The position numbers and the translations under genes were made by a program. The notes under the pieces were generated by a model. That model saw only the letters and a list, made by a program, of their open reading frames with translations. It did no database searches and was not told the origin of the DNA. A DNA stretch of 15,675 bases from Desulfobacteraceae bacterium (GTDB lineage Bacteria > Desulfobacterota > Desulfobacteria > Desulfobacterales > UBA5616): NCBI GenBank assembly GCA_030620375.1, contig JAUXEW010000040.1, forward strand, positions 1-15,675, given 5' to 3'. This document shows, one piece after another, positions 7,064 to 13,663 of this stretch (position 1 is the first letter of the stretch; every line of letters begins with the position of its first letter).

Positions 7064-8347
7064 TCACCCTGACGTGTTAAGGATTTGACGGTCAATCATA
7101 CGGGGTGGGTCCCGTACCTCGGGGATATCGGTAATCCGTAATCCATACGGCTCACGCTTTTCCGGCTCCTCCCACACTCCGGGTATGATGGTTTTACAAA
7201 ATTTGCAGCGGTTTTTTTCAAGGTTATAGGTCGGTATAAAATAACCGTTCCGCTTAATCAGCAATTGTCCGCAGTGATGGCAATAAGTATTATTCCCTTC
7301 GTGGTCAGGTACATTCCCCACGTATACATACCGGATTCCTTCCTTCATGGCAAGTTCGCGGAAATGGGTTAAGGTGGAAATCGGCGTCGGCGGCAGCCGG
7401 TCGAGCTTGTACTTTGGGAAGAACCGTAAAAAATGAAGGGGATAGTTCGGGCCCAGGTTTTTTAAAATCCATTCGCACATCTGCTTTGCCATATCGGCAT
7501 CATCAACATATCCGGGAACCACCAGATTGGTAATTTCAAAGTGGACCTTCTGGTTGTGCAATGTTTTAAATGTATTTAACACAGGGCTCAGATGGGCGCC
7601 GTTTAATTTTAGATAGATCTCGTCACTAAACGATTTTAAATTCACATTGGCGGCGTCCAGTACCTTGCACAATTCCAGAAGGGGAGCGCGGTTGATATAA
7701 CCGGCTGAAATTAATACATTATAGATGCCGTTTTCCCGGGCGATTTTAGCGGTATCGATCATATATTCAAAAAAGGTAATGGGTTCGGTATAGGTATAGG
7801 CAATCGATTGAGAACCGGACCGTTTGGCCGCTGATACCACATCGGCAGGGAACAGTTCTACATGGCGGACTTCATGCGGTTTGGCTTGAGAAATTTCCCA
7901 GTTTTGGCAATTTAAACAGCGCATATTGCATCCCGCGGCCGCTATGGAAAATGCTTTGGTATTCGGCATAAAATGAAAAAGCGGTTTTTTTTCCATAGGA
8001 TCAACATGGACGGCACAGGGATTCCCATAGGTCAGACTGTACAACGTTCCGTCAATATTGACCCTCGAAAGACACACACTCCGATCGCCGGGCGCCAGAA
8101 GGCACCGGTGCGGGCAGATGCCGCAGATGACCTTATGGTTGTCTAATTTGCTGTAAAGAAAGCCCTCATGGGACCACTTCCACAACTGTTCCGGTGCATC
8201 ACCTTTTAATATTTTTCCCCGGATATCGGTCGGGCCGGACAAGCTTTTCCAATTTTTTGCAATTGCCGGGAAAGGCGATACGGATAAAGTGGTCGTGATA
8301 AAAGCCGCACTACCATACAAGAAATCACGTCTGCTGATATTTTTCAT
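7064..8347 (-). CDS. amrS: AmmeMemoRadiSam system radical SAM enzyme AmrS with twin-arginine signal
   Basis: This 427-residue radical SAM protein belongs to the family that travels with Memo (AmrB) and AMMECR1 (AmrA); its reaction is unknown. The radical SAM cluster motif CxxxCxxC is Cys140, Cys144 and Cys147 (AAGCNMRCLNCQNW). Ahead of it is the family's Cys-rich element CGICPHRC (75-82) with Cys92. A further CxxC pair (YCHHC 355-359 and CKFC 381-384) forms a zinc-ribbon-like site near the C-terminus. The N-terminus reads SRRDFLYG (5-12), then a hydrophobic stretch and FPAIA (26-30), which fits a twin-arginine signal. This is unusual for an oxygen-sensitive iron-sulfur radical enzyme. The start overlaps the previous gene by 23 bases, with no strong Shine-Dalgarno. 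Family assignment is secure; export is inferred from the signal only. Confidence 0.92.
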   Translation of the reverse strand: MKNISRRDFLYGSAAFITTTLSVSPFPAIAKNWKSLSGPTDIRGKILKGDAPEQLWKWSHEGFLYSKLDNHKVICGICPHRCLLAPGDRSVCLSRVNIDGTLYSLTYGNPCAVHVDPMEKKPLFHFMPNTKAFSIAAAGCNMRCLNCQNWEISQAKPHEVRHVELFPADVVSAAKRSGSQSIAYTYTEPITFFEYMIDTAKIARENGIYNVLISAGYINRAPLLELCKVLDAANVNLKSFSDEIYLKLNGAHLSPVLNTFKTLHNQKVHFEITNLVVPGYVDDADMAKQMCEWILKNLGPNYPLHFLRFFPKYKLDRLPPTPISTLTHFRELAMKEGIRYVYVGNVPDHEGNNTYCHHCGQLLIKRNGYFIPTYNLEKNRCKFCKTIIPGVWEEPEKREPYGLRITDIPEVRDPPRMIDRQILNTSG

Positions 8348-10454
8348 GGCCGGTTTGAGTGATAAGGATACTTAAACATTTTAGGCCGATAAGTCCCCAG
8401 GCGGCCCATATAATACCAAAAATAGGGATTAATATCGCACTTGTCAATAACGTTCCAAAGGCTGCGCCGATTAAATCGGCGGAAAAGGAGCGTGCGGCTG
8501 CAGAATGGTTGTCTCCCATCAGGGATAATGCCAGGGGAAATTGACAGCCGCAGCCCAAAGAGGAAAATAACCCGAAAACCAAAAAAAATACCAGTGGCAA
8601 TCGCACCCCGCCAAACTGCACGGCTAATATAAAAGTGAGCATTAAGCCAATGAGCATTCCGTCAATCCACCCTAACAGCTGTTTTTTATTTCCCTGCCAT
8701 CTACTGCCAAGCCAGGCGCCGGGGAACAGACCGCCTAAAAAAATGGTTACGATCAGGCCGATCTGTGAATAGATATATCCAAAGAAAATTTGAACCGCAA
8801 AGATGACTAAAATTTCGCTTCCCATGGTGGTGCATCCGGTTGAAAAAAGAACAAATTCCTCACGCCGGATTTTAATGAGATAGATGCCACATAAAATTAT
8901 CACCCCGATGATGAACCCTTTGGGTGAAGTGGAATGTTTCTCAAACCATTGAAAAAACATTATTTTGATCAGATGGGGCGACATATCCGCATTTTTCGGA
9001 GTAGACAAGTCCATCTGTTCGTTTAATTGGGAAATCCGGTCTTGGGTCAGGTTGCCGTAATAATAGTTGCTGATATACCGGGTATGGATACCTTTTTGGG
9101 ATAGCAGTTCCGGAATGTTCATGCTTATCGGTTGATCCTTGCATAGGAAAAAAATTTTTTGCCCGGGCAGCATGAGGACATGTTTGAAATAACCCGACAC
9201 CGTATTAAACAGGGAGGAAAGCTTTTGCCGCTGGGGTTCGGATAGATAATTGTCGAATCCCTGGGTAGAGAAGCTTAAGATGCCGTTTTCCCTGAGATGA
9301 CGTTTAACCAAAGAGAAAAAGCGGTCGGTAAAAAATCGATTGATTTGAAAAGTCGTGGGTTCAGGGAGGTTCACAATAATGGCATCATAGATTTTATCCG
9401 TATTGGCAAGGTATGATCGGCCGTCCTGATGAATGACATTAATCACACCCGGAATATCCCGAATCAGTCCGAATTTGAAAAGGACCGATGTTATTTCCGG
9501 GTTTAGCTCCACGTAATCCACGGTTTTTAGCCCGTGCTTTTCCACTTCAGTCATCATTTGGCCTTGGGCGGAAATAAACAACATACACCGGGGATATTCT
9601 ATTTGGGATAACGGATAATGAACGGTTTCTTCTGCTACGGCAATATTTTGGGTGCTGAAAACAGGACTGCCGTCTTCGAAAAGGGTGTATAGTTCTTGAT
9701 TTTTATGGACCGTTATACGGCCGTATCGGGAATCTTTATAATATGCCAATTCTCCTTCGGCAGGTGTCAGGGAGGCTGTTTCAAATAAAATGCCTGATAC
9801 CAGGATGATGAAGGGCATGCATAGAACCAGGTAGAAAACCGGGCGGCGGCGATCAGGGGGTGGGAAAAGCAGCCAGCCGGTCGCCAGTAACGGGAGGTTG
9901 ACGACAAGGATAGCTTGAAAGGGACTCACCAGATAAATCAGCACAAAAGAAAACAGGATTCCGCCGGCTACGTTTCCGGCATTATCCATCATATAGATCA
10001 GCGTTCCCGGGTAGCCTGAGGCGCGGTGTTTGAGGGTGAATAAGCTGTATGGGAGGGCAAAACCGATCATCAAACCGTACGGCAGGCAGGCGAGCAGAAT
10101 GAACAATAGGATCGAATAAAAGCCTACGGAACTTCCGTGAATGAACACCACATCTCGCAAACAGCGGATGGCATAAATTTCGAAAACCGGTAACGCGGCC
10201 AGGAAAAGCGAAACCAGGGCCAACCGGGATGCCGTTGCCGGTAGCCATCGCTGATCGATCCATCGGGCCAGTCTGTTCCCGACGCCGCCTAGAATCAACC
10301 AGTTAAAAAGGGTCAGGGCAATGACGAATTCATTGCCCTGGAATTGGGCGATACATTCTCGGACAATTAATAGTTGCGTTACCAGGGCGGAAATACCGGT
10401 AAAGACAACCACCCTTATGACGGCCCGATCATTATTCCTCTTCAAAATATTCAA
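8325..10454 (-). CDS. Membrane protein with a central spermidine-synthase-like domain
   Basis: This protein is about 709 residues. Roughly seven membrane segments (12-224) precede a soluble region (about 230-480) and roughly seven more segments (511-700), the plan of fused transporter-like/spermidine-synthase proteins. The soluble part resembles polyamine aminopropyltransferases: YGRITVHK (244-251), AEETVHYPL (274-282), VDYVELNPE (312-320), DGRSYL (344-349) and YDAIIVNLPEPTT (356-368). However, the Gly-rich AdoMet loop is reduced to LFISAQGQM (292-300), and the catalytic Asp of the usual VDxxDP is Asn362. Classical spermidine synthesis is therefore doubtful. It lies between the Memo-AMMECR1 and AmrS genes and overlaps each by 23 bases. 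The start is uncertain: TTG at 10454, TTG at 10445 or GTG at 10412 are all in frame and there is no good ATG. The role is unknown. Confidence 0.85.
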   Translation of the reverse strand: MNILKRNNDRAVIRVVVFTGISALVTQLLIVRECIAQFQGNEFVIALTLFNWLILGGVGNRLARWIDQRWLPATASRLALVSLFLAALPVFEIYAIRCLRDVVFIHGSSVGFYSILLFILLACLPYGLMIGFALPYSLFTLKHRASGYPGTLIYMMDNAGNVAGGILFSFVLIYLVSPFQAILVVNLPLLATGWLLFPPPDRRRPVFYLVLCMPFIILVSGILFETASLTPAEGELAYYKDSRYGRITVHKNQELYTLFEDGSPVFSTQNIAVAEETVHYPLSQIEYPRCMLFISAQGQMMTEVEKHGLKTVDYVELNPEITSVLFKFGLIRDIPGVINVIHQDGRSYLANTDKIYDAIIVNLPEPTTFQINRFFTDRFFSLVKRHLRENGILSFSTQGFDNYLSEPQRQKLSSLFNTVSGYFKHVLMLPGQKIFFLCKDQPISMNIPELLSQKGIHTRYISNYYYGNLTQDRISQLNEQMDLSTPKNADMSPHLIKIMFFQWFEKHSTSPKGFIIGVIILCGIYLIKIRREEFVLFSTGCTTMGSEILVIFAVQIFFGYIYSQIGLIVTIFLGGLFPGAWLGSRWQGNKKQLLGWIDGMLIGLMLTFILAVQFGGVRLPLVFFLVFGLFSSLGCGCQFPLALSLMGDNHSAAARSFSADLIGAAFGTLLTSAILIPIFGIIWAAWGLIGLKCLSILITQTGHEKYQQT

Positions 10455-11919
10455 CCTGATAGGTCAATATCTCCGGCCTGGTTTTTTGCCAGGCATCGGC
10501 GTGTAATCCGGCCTTTCGGCAGAGGTGGGAAAGAAAATCTTTAGGATTGGGCAACTGCTTCCATACCTGGGGTAAAAATGTTGCACTGGCGGATCCTTTA
10601 CGAAGAATTACACCGTCCACATTCACGCGAAGTTTGGCAATCAGGTCGTCACCGTCATGATATTCTAAGGGTTTGGGGTCGCTTAGGATACTGATTTCTA
10701 TTTCAATTTGATCCAACTCTTCCTCTGAAAGGGGACGAAACCGGGGATCATGGAACGCCGCATTGATGGCGTTATGCCGAACGCCTTCAACAATCGGTTC
10801 ACGTCCCAGCAGACTGCCGATACAGCCTCTCAATTGACCGCTCTTGTTAAGCGTAACAAACGTAGCGCGTCGCTCTTGAAATTCTTTAGAACGCAACGCT
10901 GTTTCCAAAGATTCAGAACCCTGAACATCTTGTCCCAGTTCTTTATAAATGGTCTGCCTTGCCAGTTTGACCAGTAATTGTCCCTGTTCTTTACTAAAGT
11001 GTTGATTAGAATCACGCTTGTTTTTCATAGGACGATCTCCATAAAACGCAATGGCGGCATAACCGACCACTTTATCCCGGGTGCCCGCCGTATCGCCGCT
11101 GTTGGAATAATGAATCAGTATCGGTTGCCATCCGTGTTTTCTCGCCATTTTCATAAGGATCAGAATCGGTATCTTGCCGCACGCGCAATGGTGCTTATTT
11201 GCAAAGGCCGTGGTATCCAGTCGGATGATCATGTCGATGGTATCTTTATCCGTGGTTACGGCTTCCGGATACGGGAGATAGTGGGATAGATCCGAACTGG
11301 CCACGAGTAATGTCTGGTCATCCACCACCGATTCGATGGCGCCGGTGTATTGGTCTATATCTCCAGGCCCCATGACCATCGGAATGAATTTGAAATCTTT
11401 CAGATAGTATTGCAGAAAGGGAAGGACCACTTCCAATGAATGTTCGTGCCGGTCTGACAGGGGAACGGATTTAAATAAATTAGAATTTTTACGGAGCTTT
11501 TTTGCGTCTCCATGAATCCGGATGGAACCCAGGGGGGTTTTAAAAGCATCCGCGCTGCTGAGAGCAATATGGGAAAAACCGACCCGATGGTCCGGGCCCA
11601 TGAGGATTACCTTTAAAAATTGACCTTCCGTTAACACGTGCCCGGCATGGGCGGCTGTGAGGCCGGAATAGATATAACCTGCATGGGGGACAATCAGGGC
11701 TTTTAGGGTCTTGGCCGCAGGAATTTTCACCGCTGATTGTTTGGCCTTTTGGGTGAGCGATTCGATAATGTGAATCAGTTCATCGGGTTCGGCCGGATAA
11801 AAACTGCCGGCATACGCGGGTTCACGGATCGTTTCCGCCCAAACCGGTTTGTTTGAAAGCAGGCTTGTCATTAGCGATATTAAGAAAAGCGTAATTAATG
11901 GGGTGGTGGCATGTTTCAT
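10432..11919 (-). CDS. Exported Memo-AMMECR1 fusion (AmmeMemoRadiSam proteins AmrB and AmrA)
   Basis: This 495-residue fusion joins two families usually encoded separately. Residues 1-28 form a Sec-type signal peptide: short basic start, hydrophobic core LITLFLISLMTSLL, and a likely cleavage after VWA. The Memo domain (about 31-296) has REPAYAGSFYP, VPHAGYIYSG with His79, GPDH with His111, EHSLEVVLP (159-167), SSDLSHY (208-214) and ACGKIPI with Cys247. His79, His111 and Cys247 match the metal-binding residues of human MEMO1. The AMMECR1 domain (about 305-495) carries its hallmark LRGCIG (363-368) and FHDPRFRPLSEEEL (389-402). The biochemical role of either domain is unresolved. The gene heads a five-gene run and has a strong promoter upstream at 11994-11966. 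A weak AGGGG precedes the ATG. The signal peptide implies a periplasmic or membrane-facing product. Confidence 0.93.
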   Translation of the reverse strand: MKHATTPLITLFLISLMTSLLSNKPVWAETIREPAYAGSFYPAEPDELIHIIESLTQKAKQSAVKIPAAKTLKALIVPHAGYIYSGLTAAHAGHVLTEGQFLKVILMGPDHRVGFSHIALSSADAFKTPLGSIRIHGDAKKLRKNSNLFKSVPLSDRHEHSLEVVLPFLQYYLKDFKFIPMVMGPGDIDQYTGAIESVVDDQTLLVASSDLSHYLPYPEAVTTDKDTIDMIIRLDTTAFANKHHCACGKIPILILMKMARKHGWQPILIHYSNSGDTAGTRDKVVGYAAIAFYGDRPMKNKRDSNQHFSKEQGQLLVKLARQTIYKELGQDVQGSESLETALRSKEFQERRATFVTLNKSGQLRGCIGSLLGREPIVEGVRHNAINAAFHDPRFRPLSEEELDQIEIEISILSDPKPLEYHDGDDLIAKLRVNVDGVILRKGSASATFLPQVWKQLPNPKDFLSHLCRKAGLHADAWQKTRPEILTYQVEYFEEE

Positions 11920-11965
11920 AATGAACCCCTACCGATATACAGTTGGGTAAGGACAATTTTTATTT

Positions 11966-11994
11966 ATTTTATATGACGTAAAAGAGACTGTCAA
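11966..11994 (-). promoter_or_regulatory. Sigma70-like promoter of the Amr-panB operon
   Basis: On the minus strand TTGACA (11994-11989) is followed by exactly 17 bases and TAAAAT (11971-11966), which matches the -10 consensus at five of six positions. It points at the Memo-AMMECR1 start about 46 bases downstream. No other promoter was evident among the five tightly spaced minus-strand genes. Confidence 0.65.
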
Positions 11995-12005
11995 ATAAAA
12001 ACCCA

Positions 12006-12087
12006 TTGCCGCTTAGCACTGTTTCATGCCCGTGCAAAGCTTTGCGAGGTCGTAATGATTAATTAAATGCCCATCCCTAAGCGGCAA
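12006..12087. repeat. Inverted-repeat segment centred between two divergent promoters
   Basis: The arms TTGCCGCTTAG (12006-12016) and CTAAGCGGCAA (12077-12087) are perfect 11-base inverted copies. Near the middle is a perfect 12-base palindrome, GCAAAGCTTTGC (12034-12045). The segment begins 11 bases past the minus-strand -35 and ends 8 bases before the plus-strand -35. It may be an operator pair or a second small insertion. Confidence 0.6.
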
Positions 12088-12095
12088 CATTCATA

Positions 12096-12123
12096 TTGAC
12101 TAACCAATCCATCTTAAGATAAT
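12096..12123 (+). promoter_or_regulatory. Sigma70-like promoter of hisS-aspS
   Basis: TTGACT (-35, 12096-12101) and GATAAT (-10, 12118-12123) each match the consensus at five of six positions and are 16 bases apart. Transcription would start near 12130. That is about 250 bases before the hisS ATG and just upstream of the MITE-like element, so the element would lie in the leader. Confidence 0.55.
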
Positions 12124-12144
12124 AGAACAACGTTATTCAAAGGT

Positions 12145-12356
12145 TTGATGGTCTCGTAAGAAGTCGTCACCCCGGCCTGCCTGTGCGTCGCACGCAGACA
12201 GGCGAAAGCCGGGGGCCAGGTCAGTCATAAGTTTCTGAAAACACTGGATAGCGCAAAAAGCTTCACTACGTGCCCGGCTTGGCTGTCATCCCGGACCTCG
12301 ATCCGGGACGGAATGACAAAAAAAGGACGTTTCTTGACTTTTTACGAAACCATCAA
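12145..12356. mobile_element. MITE-like element with 21-base terminal inverted repeats
   Basis: The left end (12145-12165) and right end (12336-12356) are 21-base inverted copies with two mismatches, sharing TTGATGGT, TCGTAA and AAGTC. The 212-base unit has no ORF. Inside are two GC-rich hairpins: CCCCGGC/GCCGGGG (12170-12176 with 12208-12214, enclosing a smaller hairpin) and TCCCGGA/TCCGGGA (12289-12295 with 12302-12308). Both are preceded by GTCA, a style common in dispersed palindromic repeats of bacteria. No transposase and no clear target duplication were seen, so a non-autonomous element or palindromic repeat cluster is inferred. From memory, similar ends are frequent in Desulfobacterales genomes, which I cannot verify here. 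Confidence 0.65.
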
Positions 12357-12379
12357 CGGTTTCAGGACGCTTTATACAG

Positions 12380-13663
12380 ATGATACAGTTAATCAGGGGA
12401 TTTAAGGACATACTACCGGGAGAAGTGGAGCTTTGGCAGCATATCGAGCGCACCGCTGTTCTGCTTTTTGAAGATTTCGGTTTTAAGGAGATTCGCATTC
12501 CGATCCTGGAACATACCGAGCTTTTCTCCCGAAGCATCGGTGAAGATACCGATATTGTTGAAAAAGAGATGTATACGTTTTCGGACCGGAAAGGAGCGTT
12601 AATCACTTTAAGGCCTGAGGCAACCGCTTCTGTGGTCAGGGCATATATCCAGCACAAGCTGCATTCAATAGATCCGGTCCAGAAATATTATACCATTGGG
12701 CCGATGTTTCGCCGGGAAAGGCCGCAAAAGGGGAGATATAGACAATTCTACCAGATTAACGCAGAGGTGTTCGGGGTTGCTTCTCCGCTGGTCGACGTTC
12801 AGATGGTATTGATGCTGATGGCCTTTTTTTCAAAACTATCCGTGCCGGATATTCAGGCCCACATCAATTCCTTAGGATGCCCGGTTTGCCGGGTGGACTT
12901 TAAGTCTTCATTAACCGGTTTTTTATCGGACAAGACCGAGCATTTATGCGCGGATTGTAAGAAAAGAAGCATAAAAAACCCGTTACGGGTATTGGATTGC
13001 AAGGTGCCGGGTTGCAAGGCGGTGTTGTCTGCGGCTCCGTTGCTGGCGGCTCATTTATGCGCGGATTGTACACAACATTTTAATACTGTCACATCGCGGC
13101 TGAGCGAATTGAAGGTGCCGTTTGTTATTGACGACCGGTTGGTAAGAGGGCTTGATTATTATACACGAACGACATTTGAAATCCAAACCGGTTCTTTGGG
13201 GGCCCAAAACGCCATCGCCGGTGGCGGACGGTACGACGGTCTGGTTAAAGCCCTGGGTGGACCGGATCAGCCGGCCATCGGTTTTGCTGTTGGGCTGGAC
13301 CGACTGGCATCCATTGTCGCCCTGAACAATGCTGACTTTTCGAGGCGTCCCGACATTTTTGTAGCGGCTTTGGGTGAGAAAAGCCAAGACATGGCCTTTG
13401 GTTGGATCTGTGCCTTTTGCGGAGAGGGTATCCGGGCGGAGATGGATTTTGGAGACAAAAGCTTAAAAAGCCAGATGAAACGTGCAGACCGGCTTGGGGC
13501 AAAGTATGTATTAATCCTGGGCGAAAATGAGATTGAAAAAGGAGCGGCGGTTCTCCGGAATATGGCCACAAAGGCGCAAAACACAATTCTTCTGCCGGAT
13601 GTGGTTCAATCGGTAAAAGAAAAAATAAAGCATTTTGAAAGGAGTACAAACCTTGACGGATAG
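12380..13663 (+). CDS. hisS: Histidyl-tRNA synthetase
   Basis: This 427-residue class II synthetase charges tRNA-His with histidine in the cytoplasm. The N-terminus RGFKDILPGE (6-15) is typical. Motif 2 is YTIGPMFRRERPQKGRYRQF (104-123), with LRPEATA (77-83) before it. The histidine-specific elements are LVRGLDYYTRTTFEI (254-268) and AGGGRYDGL (280-288), and motif 3 is AIGFAVGLDRLA (299-310). A Cys-rich insertion (CPVC 167-170, CADC 190-193, CKVPGC 207-212, CADC 227-230) resembles that of many long bacterial HisRS proteins and may bind zinc. The anticodon-binding domain fills about 330-425. The Shine-Dalgarno is weak (AGGA about 12 bases upstream). The last 11 bases overlap aspS, so the two are translationally linked. 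Confidence 0.97.
   Translation: MIQLIRGFKDILPGEVELWQHIERTAVLLFEDFGFKEIRIPILEHTELFSRSIGEDTDIVEKEMYTFSDRKGALITLRPEATASVVRAYIQHKLHSIDPVQKYYTIGPMFRRERPQKGRYRQFYQINAEVFGVASPLVDVQMVLMLMAFFSKLSVPDIQAHINSLGCPVCRVDFKSSLTGFLSDKTEHLCADCKKRSIKNPLRVLDCKVPGCKAVLSAAPLLAAHLCADCTQHFNTVTSRLSELKVPFVIDDRLVRGLDYYTRTTFEIQTGSLGAQNAIAGGGRYDGLVKALGGPDQPAIGFAVGLDRLASIVALNNADFSRRPDIFVAALGEKSQDMAFGWICAFCGEGIRAEMDFGDKSLKSQMKRADRLGAKYVLILGENEIEKGAAVLRNMATKAQNTILLPDVVQSVKEKIKHFERSTNLDG
13638..13644 (+). promoter_or_regulatory. Ribosome binding site that selects the aspS TTG start
   Basis: AAAGGAG lies inside the end of hisS, eight bases before the TTG at 13653. This supports that TTG over the in-frame TTG at 13635, which lies before the site, and over the ATG at 13674, which has none. 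Confidence 0.6.

Larger units (their letters stand above)
11920..12379. other. Divergent regulatory region between the Amr operon and hisS
   Basis: This 460-base stretch has no credible gene. From left to right it holds a minus-strand promoter (11994-11966), an 82-base inverted-repeat segment (12006-12087), a plus-strand promoter (12096-12123), and a 212-base MITE-like element (12145-12356). A 23-base leader end before hisS completes it. The two -35 boxes face away from each other and are about 100 bases apart. Confidence 0.65.

Noticed and set aside
12130..12379. T-box or other classical riboswitch in the hisS leader
   Set aside because: No T-box sequence or specifier loop layout was seen. 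The structure is explained by the inverted-repeat element, and T-boxes are mainly in Gram-positive bacteria.
12978..12990. ACCCGTTACGGGT in hisS, identical to the hairpin core at 1574-1586
   Set aside because: In hisS it encodes conserved residues (NPLRV region). The sequence is short and self-complementary, so chance is the simplest explanation.
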